Source: an uncultured Gammaproteobacteria bacterium
GTDB taxonomy: Bacteria; Pseudomonadota; Gammaproteobacteria; GCA-001735895
DNA: 7,105 nucleotides
Assembly (NCBI GenBank): GCA_937980285.1
Contig: CALJQI010000278.1
Location: 1 to 7,105 of the forward strand
Direction of reading: 5' to 3'
The translations under genes and the position numbers were made by a program. Position 1 is the stretch's first letter. Every line of letters starts with the position of its first letter. This document shows, piece by piece, positions 1-7,105 of the stretch. Under the pieces are notes generated by a model, which did not search any database, was not told the DNA's origin, and saw only the letters and a list, made by a program, of their open reading frames with translations.

Positions 1-996
1 ATCGGCGAATACCTGGTCGAGGTTATTGATCGGGCCGCAGGGAATGCCGCGCGCATTCAATGCCTCGAGCCAGTCCGCACTGGAGCGCTGTTGCATGATC
101 GCGACGACTTCGGGAACCAGTGCATCGCGATGCCTGACGCGTTCGCTGTTTTTGCGAAAGCGTTCGTCCGTCGCCAGTTCGGGACGCCCGGCGAGCTCGC
201 AGAAGCGCTCGAACTGGGCATCGTTGCCGACCGCGAGAATAATGTATCCATCGGCGGTCTCGAAAGCCTGGTAAGGCACGATATTCGGGTGCGCGTTGCC
301 CAACCGTCGTGGATTCACGCCGCTGGCAAGATAATTCATCGCCTGGTTGGCGAGCGTCGCCACCTGCACGTCGAGCAGCGCCATGTCGATGTATTGTCCC
401 TGCCCCGTTGCGCGCTGGTGTATCAGCGCCGCCTGGATTGCGTTGGCGGCATAGAGCCCGGTCAACACGTCGGCCAGCGCGACGCCGATTTTCATCGGTT
501 GTCCACAGGCCTCGCCGGTGACGCTCATCATGCCGCCCATCGCCTGGATCATGAAATCGTAACCGGCACGCTCGGCGTAGGGGCCGGTCTGGCCGAAGCC
601 GGTAATCGAGCAATAGACGAGTTCTGGATTAATCCCGTTCAGGCTGTCGTAATCGAGGCTGTACTTCCTTAACCCGCCGACCTTGAAATTCTCGATCAGC
701 ACGTCGCTTTGCGCGGCGAGGTCTCGAATCAGCGCCTGTCCCTGGGGTCGGGCCATGTCGATGCAGACCGACAGCTTGCCGCGGTTGGCGCCATGAAAAT
801 AAGCCGCTTCGCCGCTCGACTCACCGTCCGCATCCGGCATATAGGGAGGTCCCCAGCCGCGCGTATCGTCGCCGCTGCCGGGACGCTCGATCTTGATCAC
901 CTCGGCGCCGAGATCGGCCAGCATCTGGCTCGCCCACGGCCCCGCCAGGATCCGGCTCAGGTCAAGAACCCTTATCCCTTCGAGCGCTGCGGCCAT
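1..996 (-). CDS. Class III (CaiB/BaiF) CoA-transferase, succinyl-CoA:glutarate CoA-transferase-like; C-terminus beyond window
   Basis: This reading frame is open from the ATG at 996-994 to the window edge, giving 332 residues without a stop. Family members are usually about 400 residues, so roughly 70-80 C-terminal residues lie outside; this is an edge effect, not a broken gene. The N-terminus (LEGIRVLDLSRILAGPWAS, then DLGAEVIKIERPGSGDDTR) is the classic CaiB/BaiF fold start. The likely catalytic aspartate is Asp176 in GVALADVLTGLYAA. Motifs around NAHPNIVPYQAF (about 234-245) and GIPCGPINN (about 317-325) match, from memory, human SUGCT, which moves CoA from succinyl-CoA to glutarate. The protein should be cytosolic. 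Its ATG directly follows the gcdH stop codon, as expected for a partner that makes glutaryl-CoA for GcdH; Pseudomonas gcdHG is a similar pair. Family assignment is firm. Glutarate as acceptor is inferred from sequence likeness and the neighbour. Confidence 0.92.
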   Translation of the reverse strand, partial: MAAALEGIRVLDLSRILAGPWASQMLADLGAEVIKIERPGSGDDTRGWGPPYMPDADGESSGEAAYFHGANRGKLSVCIDMARPQGQALIRDLAAQSDVLIENFKVGGLRKYSLDYDSLNGINPELVYCSITGFGQTGPYAERAGYDFMIQAMGGMMSVTGEACGQPMKIGVALADVLTGLYAANAIQAALIHQRATGQGQYIDMALLDVQVATLANQAMNYLASGVNPRRLGNAHPNIVPYQAFETADGYIILAVGNDAQFERFCELAGRPELATDERFRKNSERVRHRDALVPEVVAIMQQRSSADWLEALNARGIPCGPINNLDQVFAD

Positions 997-2181
<1,185 letters not shown>

Positions 2182-2286
2182 AATCTTGTCACCTGTAAAT
2201 TGTGATCACATAATATCCTTGCCAGCCAGGAATACCAGTCAATTTGGCGCATGATTGGCAAATTTAAACCTCGCTATCAGCCCAGG
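2182..2286 (-). promoter_or_regulatory. Gap upstream of gcdH with weak promoter-like elements
   Basis: This 105-base gap separates the oxidoreductase stop from the gcdH start. Read on the minus strand it contains TTGACT (2237-2242), which resembles a -35 box, and TATTAT (2210-2215), five of six matches to a -10 box. Their spacing is 21 bases, longer than ideal; GATATT at 19 bases is a poorer alternative. A second dyad, AATTTG (2241-2246) with CAAATT (2259-2264) around a 12-base loop, overlaps the -35-like box. I saw no hairpin followed by a T-run that would end transcription of the oxidoreductase gene. Read-through plus a supplementary gcdH promoter is therefore plausible but unproven. Confidence 0.3.
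2201..2210. promoter_or_regulatory. Perfect 10-bp palindrome TGTGATCACA, candidate operator for gcdH
   Basis: TGTGATCACA is perfectly self-complementary and lies 20 bases upstream of the gcdH start codon, next to the TATTAT -10-like hexamer and just before the ribosome-binding site. That placement suits a repressor site. The half-sites TGTGA/TCACA recall CRP, but the CRP consensus has six bases between them and here there are none, so a CRP site is unlikely. A GntR-type regulator is possible. The flanking bases are AT-rich but not symmetric. No regulator gene is in the window. Confidence 0.35.
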
Positions 2287-3579
2287 CTAACGTCGCTGCA
2301 GAAACTGCAGCGCCAGCGTGCCGTAGCTGTAATACCCGGCGCGAAAAGCGCGCCATTTCTCGTGATAGCGCGCCTCGATCGGAAACGGAAAATCGTCGCG
2401 GTTACCGCTGACGATGGTTTCCGCCAGCCGCTTGCCGATGACGCTACCCGGCCCGATGCCGCGGCCGTTGTAGCCCGCCGGGGCAAACACGCCCGGCGCC
2501 AGCAGCTGCACGCGCAGAATCTTGTTACTGGTAACGCCGATCTGACCGCTCCAGCTAAACGCCCAGTTCGCGCCCCTGGCCTGCGGATACAGGAGATCGC
2601 GGGTGCGCGTCATCCAGTTTTCGCGGATGGCGCGCTGAAAACCGCGTAATCGCCCGGCGCTGCTCATCACCAGCCGGCCGTCTTTATCGATCCTTGAAGA
2701 AGTCAGCAGCAGCTGCGTATCCCACAGGCCCTCGCGGCCGGGAATAATGCCGGCCGCAATGTCGTCGGCAAGCGGTGCGGTCGCGCATTGGAAGATAAAC
2801 ACCGGCAGCGTCGAAGTACGCACCTGATGGCTATGACGATCGGCATAGGCATTGGTGGCAACCACTACCTGCTCGGCGGATACCGACCCATGCGCGGTGG
2901 TCGCCAGCCAGCGGTCGTTCTTACGGGTGAGGCTTTCGACGCCGGATTCCTGGTACAGCCTGGCGCCGAGGCCCTGCGCCGCTTTCGCCAGCGCGCGCGC
3001 GTAACTCAGCGGATTTATGGTCGCGGCCTGCGGGTCGCGGATACCGCCATGCCGGTAGTATGGCGAGGCGGACAACGCCCGCGAGGTCTCGCCATCGATC
3101 AATTCGACCGCGGAGCCCAGTTCCTGCAGCTGGCGGCAACGATTCTCGAGATGCCGCATGCCGCCTGCGCTATGCGCGATATTAACCGTGCCGCTGGGTT
3201 GCAGATCGCAATCCATGTGGTAGCGCTCGACCAGCTCAGCCACCAGCGCGGGCGAATCGCGCAACGCCATGTTGAAACGCTGGCCGGCCTCTTCACCAAG
3301 CTGCGCGCAAACATGATCCGGGTTTTGCCAGACACCGGCATTGACCAGCCCGGCATTGCGGCCCGAACCGCCGAAACCGATACTTTTCGCTTCCAGCAAC
3401 ACCACCGAGGCACCTTTTTCAGCGAGGTGTAGTGCGCAGGACAGGCCAGTATAACCGCCGCCGATGACTAGCACATCGGACTGCATGGCTTCGCGCAATT
3501 GCTCGTTAACCGGGTTTGCGATCGAGCTGGCGGCCCACAGCGAGTTCTCTCCTGCGTCCTGTGGCATGTGATCTGGCAT
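2287..3579 (-). CDS. FAD-dependent amine oxidoreductase, DAO family, PuuB/OrdL-like
   Basis: The product is a cytosolic FAD oxidoreductase of the D-amino-acid-oxidase (DAO) family. It resembles gamma-glutamylputrescine oxidase PuuB/OrdL, which oxidises a primary amine to an aldehyde, releasing ammonia and hydrogen peroxide. From the chosen start it has 430 residues; E. coli PuuB has 426. Near the N-terminus it has the PuuB-style SLWAAS stretch, then the Rossmann dinucleotide motif VLVIGGGYTGLSCALHLAE, a glutamate at the end of the second strand (VVLLEAKSIG), and the FAD motif GFGGSGRNAG. Near the C-terminus is PAGYNGRGIGPGSVIGKRLA, which closes the FAD site. The frame can begin at 3642, adding 21 residues, but that ATG has no ribosome-binding site. 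The ATG at 3579 has a GCGGAA stretch about 10 bases upstream and gives the usual length. ATG 3567 is also possible. The gene is divergent from aguB and precedes gcdH by 105 bases. The exact amine substrate cannot be read from sequence; no PuuA-type ligase is nearby. Confidence 0.88.
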   Translation of the reverse strand: MPDHMPQDAGENSLWAASSIANPVNEQLREAMQSDVLVIGGGYTGLSCALHLAEKGASVVLLEAKSIGFGGSGRNAGLVNAGVWQNPDHVCAQLGEEAGQRFNMALRDSPALVAELVERYHMDCDLQPSGTVNIAHSAGGMRHLENRCRQLQELGSAVELIDGETSRALSASPYYRHGGIRDPQAATINPLSYARALAKAAQGLGARLYQESGVESLTRKNDRWLATTAHGSVSAEQVVVATNAYADRHSHQVRTSTLPVFIFQCATAPLADDIAAGIIPGREGLWDTQLLLTSSRIDKDGRLVMSSAGRLRGFQRAIRENWMTRTRDLLYPQARGANWAFSWSGQIGVTSNKILRVQLLAPGVFAPAGYNGRGIGPGSVIGKRLAETIVSGNRDDFPFPIEARYHEKWRAFRAGYYSYGTLALQFLQRR

Positions 3580-3700
3580 CAGGCAGTTTCCGCTACATTT
3601 GTTGCGGAATTGTGCGTGAAGCAAATTTTTAATGCTAGCCATGACTGAAAAAATCGATAAGAATTCGCAGCTCTAAGTCAGGCATTTGGGGGAGAATTCG
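3580..3700. promoter_or_regulatory. Divergent intergenic region between the amine oxidoreductase gene and the aguB operon
   Basis: About 120 bases separate the two divergent start codons. The stretch 3620-3670 is clearly AT-richer than the surrounding coding DNA. Promoters for both the leftward and rightward gene groups should lie here. I could not pick a convincing -35/-10 pair for either direction. A dyad TTGC (3602-3605) and GCAA (3621-3624) around 15 bases, and the 6-bp palindrome GCTAGC (3634-3639), are possible regulator contacts. If the oxidoreductase used its longer start at 3642, the left half of this region would be coding. Confidence 0.5.
3688..3694 (+). promoter_or_regulatory. Strong ribosome-binding site of aguB
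   Basis: GGGGGAG sits 6 bases before the ATG at 3701. It decides the start: an in-frame TTG at 3686 would begin on this site itself, and aguB homologues begin close to the conserved TVAATQMAC stretch that follows the chosen ATG. Confidence 0.75.
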
Positions 3701-4591
3701 ATGACGACTTTAACTGTCGCGGCTACGCAAATGGCTTGCGGCCGGGACCTACCCGCGAACCTCGAGCGCGCGGATAAGCTGATCCGCGAGTCCGCAGAAC
3801 GAGGCGCCCAGGTTATTTTGATCCAGGAGCTGTTCGAAGCGCCCTATTTCTGCATCGAACAGGACGCCCGGCACTTCGAGCTGGCGACCTCGGTCGACGA
3901 AAACCCCGCGATCAAGCGCTTCCAGACGCTGGCGCGGGAACTCGGGGTGGTGCTGCCCTGCAGCTGGTTCGAGCGCGCAAACCGCGCGTTCTACAATTCG
4001 TTGGCGATGATCGACGCCGACGGTTCCCTGCTCGGGGTTTACCGCAAGTCGCATATCCCCAACGGCCCCGGCTACCAGGAAAAAACTTATTTCAATCCCG
4101 GCGACACCGGCTTCCGTGTCTGGGATACCCGCTTCGGCAAAATCGGCGCCGGCGTCTGCTGGGACCAGTGGTTCCCGGAGGCAGCGCGCAGCATGGCGCT
4201 GATGGGCGCCGAGCTACTGCTTTACCCGACCGCGATCGGTTCCGAGCCGCCGCCGGCGATTACGCTCGATTCCAGCGGTCACTGGCAGCGTACGATGCAG
4301 GGCCATGCGGCGGCCAACATGATCCCGCTGGTCGCCTCCAACCGCATCGGCACCGAGCACGCCAGCCATGACGAGGCGCTGGAATTAACCTTTTACGGGC
4401 ATTCGTTCATCGCCGACCATACCGGCGCCATCGTCGCCGAGGCCGATGACCACAGCGAAACCGTGCTGCTGCATGAATTCGACATGGACGCGATCGACAA
4501 CTATCGCAACGCCTGGGGCCTTTTTCGCGATCGGCGGCCGGACCTGTACCAGCAGGTAGCCACCCTCGACGGCATGAGCGAACCGGTATGA
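3701..4591 (+). CDS. aguB: N-carbamoylputrescine amidase (nitrilase superfamily)
   Basis: The enzyme hydrolyses N-carbamoylputrescine to putrescine, carbon dioxide and ammonia, normally the second step of the agmatine route after agmatine deiminase. The protein has 296 residues, close to the usual 290-300. It shows the nitrilase-superfamily triad: Glu43 in LIQELFE, Lys116 in YRKSHIP and Cys153 in GVCWDQWFPEA. AguB-type marks include TVAATQMAC at the N-terminus, PGYQEKTYFNPGDTGF (123-138), LLYPTAIGSEP and HWQRTMQGHAAAN, which recall Pseudomonas AguB rather than beta-ureidopropionase. The start is the ATG at 3701, supported by GGGGGAG. Its stop overlaps the next start codon as ATGA, so translation is probably coupled. 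No agmatine deiminase (aguA) is in the window, so the carbamoylated amine may come from elsewhere in the genome or may not be carbamoylputrescine itself. The fold is certain; the substrate is well supported by motifs only. Confidence 0.93.
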   Translation: MTTLTVAATQMACGRDLPANLERADKLIRESAERGAQVILIQELFEAPYFCIEQDARHFELATSVDENPAIKRFQTLARELGVVLPCSWFERANRAFYNSLAMIDADGSLLGVYRKSHIPNGPGYQEKTYFNPGDTGFRVWDTRFGKIGAGVCWDQWFPEAARSMALMGAELLLYPTAIGSEPPPAITLDSSGHWQRTMQGHAAANMIPLVASNRIGTEHASHDEALELTFYGHSFIADHTGAIVAEADDHSETVLLHEFDMDAIDNYRNAWGLFRDRRPDLYQQVATLDGMSEPV

Positions 4592-6024
4592 GCGATAACG
4601 AACTTTGCTACCTGAGCGCACATCAGGCTATACAGCTTTTTACCCGCGGCCAGCTGTCTCCGGTCGAACTGATGCAGGCGCTGATCGAGCGCAGCGAAGC
4701 GCTCGAGCCACACATCAACGCCTTCACCGAAACCTATTTCGACGAAGCGGTGGAACAGGCGCGCGCGGCTGAGAAGCGCTACCGGGAGGGGAGCCAGCGG
4801 CCACTGGAAGGCGTCCCGCTGGCGGTCAAGGATGAATTCAGGCTCGCCGGCAAGCGCCGCACTTCGGCCTCGCTGGTCTACCGCGATCGAACCGACACGG
4901 AAAGCGATGTCGTCATCCAGCGCCTGCTCGACGCCGGCGCGATCGCTCACGCCAAAACCACAACACCCGAGTTCTGCCTGCTGGGATCCTGCCATTCGCG
5001 CCTCTGGGGCGTTACCCGCAACCCCTGGAACCTGGATATCACTCCGGGCGGTTCGTCGGGCGGTTCCGGCGCGGCGCTCGCGGCCGGCACCACCACCATC
5101 GCTACCGGCACCGACATCGGCGGTTCGATACGCATTCCGGCCTCGTTGTGCGGCATCGCGGGTTACAAGGCGCCCTACGGCCGCAATCCGGAGATCCCTG
5201 TTTTCAACCTGGATTTTTACAGCCATTCCGGACCGATGGCGCGTGCGGCAAACGATATCGCCAGCATGCAAAACCAGATGTCCGGCATACACAATCGCGA
5301 TATCGCCAGCCTGCGTGAAAAAGTGATCGTCGATACAACCGTGCCGCAAAACCTGAAGGGCTGGAAGATCGCCTGGTCGATGGACCTCGGTTTCATGGAA
5401 GTCGACAATAGCGTGCGCGAAAACACGCTGGCGGCGCTGGAATTACTGCGCGACCTCGGCGCCAGCGTCGACGAAGTCGAGATTGGCTGGGACGAGTCGA
5501 TCATCGACGCCGCGCATACGCACTGGGCGCACGACTGGGCCGCGTCGATGGACGCCCTGCTCGATACCAACCGCGACGACCTGTGCGACTACACCGTCTG
5601 GTTCATCGAAAACTCGCGCAAGTCGACACCGCTGGATTACCTCGAATCGATCGAAGCCGCGGTACGCATGTACGACCGCTTTGGCCCGCTGATGGATGAC
5701 TACGATATCTTCATCTGCCCGACACTGATGACTACCGGCGTACCGAACGACAGCACCTGGCCCGAAAACGAGATCGAGATCAACGGCGAAATTCGCATGA
5801 TCAGCGAGGAACACTGGTCGGCTACCTTCCCGTTCAACATGCTCAGCCGCTGCCCGGTTTTATCGATGCCAAGCGGGCTGACCGCGAACGGCGTACCCAG
5901 CGGCATTCAATTTGTCGCCCGCAGTTTCGACGACCAGCGCGTTTTCAGCGCCGCGCTCGCCTACGAGCAGGCCTTCGCCGCGCCGGCCTACCAACTCGAC
6001 CCACGAATTACGTCCGGAGATTAA
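4588..6024 (+). CDS. Amidase-signature (AS) family hydrolase, substrate unknown
   Basis: This 478-residue protein is an amidase-signature hydrolase, which cleaves amide bonds with a Ser-cisSer-Lys triad. The triad is complete: Lys81 in VPLAVKDEF, Ser156 in GGSSGGSGAALAAG, and nucleophile Ser180 in GTDIGGSIRIPA. The 24-residue spacing of the two serines equals that in fatty acid amide hydrolase. Length and the C-terminal block (FPFNMLSRCPVLSMPSG, then GVPSGIQFVARSFDD) are typical of stand-alone amidases. It is not a convincing GatA, because no GatB or GatC genes are beside it and its middle region differs. It starts inside the aguB stop (ATGA overlap) without a good ribosome-binding site of its own, pointing to translational coupling. 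It is followed two bases later by the acetylpolyamine amidohydrolase. Context suggests an N-acylated amine, amino amide or polyamine conjugate as substrate; that is inference. No signal peptide is seen. Confidence 0.9.
   Translation: MSDNELCYLSAHQAIQLFTRGQLSPVELMQALIERSEALEPHINAFTETYFDEAVEQARAAEKRYREGSQRPLEGVPLAVKDEFRLAGKRRTSASLVYRDRTDTESDVVIQRLLDAGAIAHAKTTTPEFCLLGSCHSRLWGVTRNPWNLDITPGGSSGGSGAALAAGTTTIATGTDIGGSIRIPASLCGIAGYKAPYGRNPEIPVFNLDFYSHSGPMARAANDIASMQNQMSGIHNRDIASLREKVIVDTTVPQNLKGWKIAWSMDLGFMEVDNSVRENTLAALELLRDLGASVDEVEIGWDESIIDAAHTHWAHDWAASMDALLDTNRDDLCDYTVWFIENSRKSTPLDYLESIEAAVRMYDRFGPLMDDYDIFICPTLMTTGVPNDSTWPENEIEINGEIRMISEEHWSATFPFNMLSRCPVLSMPSGLTANGVPSGIQFVARSFDDQRVFSAALAYEQAFAAPAYQLDPRITSGD
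6016..6019 (+). promoter_or_regulatory. Ribosome-binding site of the acetylpolyamine amidohydrolase gene
   Basis: GGAG lies 7 bases before the ATG at 6027, inside the last codons of the amidase gene. The amidase stop TAA (6022-6024) falls in the spacer, so ribosomes ending the amidase can begin the next gene directly. Confidence 0.6.
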
Positions 6025-6026
6025 AC

Positions 6027-7058
6027 ATGCTAACCGTATTCAGTGAAAAACACGCCCTGCGTGACGCCAAAACCGAGCTTTACGGTGGCAAGCTGGTACC
6101 CCCCTTCGAATGCCCGCTACGCGCCGAGCACGTGCTCAATCGCGTCAAACAGGTAGGCCTTGGCGACATTATCGCGCCGCAGCATTTCGACATCGAGGCG
6201 ATAACCCGCGTTCACGATGCCGACTTCCTCCGCTTTCTCGAAACCTGCTGGGATGAATGGAGCGCGGCCGGCTTCGACGGCGAGGCCATCGCCAGCTGCT
6301 GGCCGGCGCGCGGCATGCAGCAGCAGCGGGTGCCGCATCATATCGAGGGCAAGCTCGGGCACTACGCCCTGGCCGCCGAAACCTCTATCTGCAACGGCAC
6401 CTGGGAAGCCGCTCGCGCCAGCGTCGACGTCGCGCTAAGCGCACAGGCGGCGATGCGCGACGGCGCGCGCGAAGCCTTCGCGCTATGCCGGCCGCCGGGC
6501 CACCACGCCGCCGCGGACATGTACGGCGGCTATTGTTTCATCAATAACGCATCGGTCGCGGCGCAGGCTTTCCTCGACCAGGGCGCCTCGCGGGTTGCCC
6601 TGCTGGACGTCGACTTTCATCACGGTAACGGCAGCCAGGCGATTTTCTACGATCGCAGCGACGTCATGTTCCTGTCGCTGCATGGCGATCCCAACGACGC
6701 CTTTCCGCATTTCCTCGGTTACGCCGACGAGACCGGCGCCGGCGCTGGCGAGGGTTATAACCACAATTACCCGATGGGACCGGGCACCAGTTTCAAAACC
6801 TGGGGTGACGCATTGGCCGACGCCTGCCGCAAGATCGACAATTACGCGCCCGACGCGCTGGTGATTTCGCTGGGCGTGGACACCTTCGAGAACGACCCGA
6901 TATCGTTTTTCAAACTCGCCAGCGACGATTTCAAGCGCTACGGCGCGACCATCGCCGGCCTCAACCTGCCGACCCTGTTCATCATGGAAGGCGGCTACGC
7001 GGTCGAGGAAATCGGCCTCAACGCGGTTAACGTGCTCGAAGGCTACGAAGGCCGATAA
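6027..7058 (+). CDS. aphA: Acetylpolyamine amidohydrolase (histone deacetylase superfamily)
   Basis: This zinc enzyme removes acetyl groups from N-acetylated polyamines such as acetylputrescine, acetylcadaverine and acetylspermidine. The protein has 343 residues and closely resembles, from memory, the 341-residue Mycoplana ramosa enzyme. Zinc ligands are Asp196 and His198 in LLDVDFHHGNG and Asp285 in SLGVDTFE. The tandem histidines His159-His160 (RPPGHHAA) and Tyr324 (MEGGYAV) complete the active site. Two polyamine-selective glutamates also appear conserved: Glu17 in AKTELYGG and Glu107 in the HHIEGKLG loop, equivalent to M. ramosa Glu17 and Glu106. This loop drives the dimer that narrows the channel in the known enzyme, so a polyamine deacetylase is favoured over a protein deacetylase or acetoin-type AcuC. 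It is the last gene of the rightward operon inside the window, with 2 bases after the amidase stop. No signal peptide; cytosolic. Confidence 0.95.
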   Translation: MLTVFSEKHALRDAKTELYGGKLVPPFECPLRAEHVLNRVKQVGLGDIIAPQHFDIEAITRVHDADFLRFLETCWDEWSAAGFDGEAIASCWPARGMQQQRVPHHIEGKLGHYALAAETSICNGTWEAARASVDVALSAQAAMRDGAREAFALCRPPGHHAAADMYGGYCFINNASVAAQAFLDQGASRVALLDVDFHHGNGSQAIFYDRSDVMFLSLHGDPNDAFPHFLGYADETGAGAGEGYNHNYPMGPGTSFKTWGDALADACRKIDNYAPDALVISLGVDTFENDPISFFKLASDDFKRYGATIAGLNLPTLFIMEGGYAVEEIGLNAVNVLEGYEGR

Positions 7059-7105
7059 AGTGCCTCATCGGTACCGTGCAAACGGCAATCTTTCAGAGAT
7101 GCCTG
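7059..7105 (+). other. Short non-coding tail after the acetylpolyamine amidohydrolase gene
   Basis: The 47 bases to the window edge hold no recognisable gene start. A small dyad CCGT-GCAA-ACGG (7074-7085) could form a 4-bp stem with a GCAA loop, but it is too short and has no following T-run, so I do not call it a terminator. Whether the operon continues cannot be seen. Confidence 0.4.

Noticed and set aside
23..613. An open frame of 196 codons on the minus strand
   Set aside because: It is a shifted frame over the CoA-transferase gene and is Arg-rich without motifs. The correct frame runs open from 996 to the window edge with family motifs throughout.
2201..2210. CRP/FNR binding site
   Set aside because: The half-sites TGTGA and TCACA match CRP, but they are directly joined instead of being separated by six bases, so the standard dimer geometry is missing.
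2788..3432. An open frame of 214 codons on the plus strand
   Set aside because: It runs antisense to the FAD oxidoreductase, whose FAD-binding motifs are clear, and has no recognisable features of its own.
4501..5349. An open frame of 282 codons on the minus strand
   Set aside because: It is antisense to the end of aguB and the first half of the amidase gene, both with intact catalytic motifs. Its translation shows no domain.
7074..7085. Rho-independent terminator after the acetylpolyamine amidohydrolase gene
   Set aside because: The stem is only 4 bp and no T-run follows, so it would not be expected to terminate transcription.

Overview
The window looks like one catabolic locus from a GC-rich proteobacterium. 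A gammaproteobacterium is the best guess, from the close resemblance of the proteins to Pseudomonas-type GcdH and AguB. That placement rests on protein motifs and codon style only. Six protein genes fill almost all of the sequence. I saw no RNA gene, insertion sequence, CRISPR array or long repeat.

Layout: the genes fall in two divergent groups around an AT-rich intergenic region at about 3580-3700. Leftward (minus strand), in transcription order, are a PuuB/OrdL-like FAD amine oxidoreductase (2287-3579, or 3642 with a longer start), glutaryl-CoA dehydrogenase gcdH (997-2181) and a class III (CaiB/BaiF) CoA-transferase closely resembling succinyl-CoA:glutarate CoA-transferase (1-996, cut by the window edge). 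gcdH and the CoA-transferase abut exactly, stop codon to start codon. A 105-base gap before gcdH carries a perfect 10-bp palindrome and a weak promoter-like sequence, so gcdH and the transferase may also have their own promoter. Rightward (plus strand) are N-carbamoylputrescine amidase aguB (3701-4591), an amidase-signature hydrolase (4588-6024, ATGA overlap) and an acetylpolyamine amidohydrolase of the histone-deacetylase superfamily (6027-7058, 2-base gap). These three look like one tightly coupled operon.

How they may work together: the right-hand operon encodes three amide-cleaving enzymes with unrelated folds and chemistries (Cys-Lys-Glu nitrilase fold, Ser-cisSer-Lys amidase fold, zinc arginase/HDAC fold). 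At least two belong to families that strip N-carbamoyl or N-acetyl groups from polyamines. The left-hand group encodes an oxidase related to polyamine and gamma-glutamylpolyamine oxidases, plus the two enzymes that activate glutarate to glutaryl-CoA and convert it to crotonyl-CoA. An inferred route is release of a free diamine from acylated or carbamoylated forms, oxidation of the amine, and for the C5 diamine cadaverine entry through 5-aminovalerate and glutarate into crotonyl-CoA. The aminotransferases, aldehyde dehydrogenases, regulator and transporter such a route needs are not in the window, so this remains a hypothesis.
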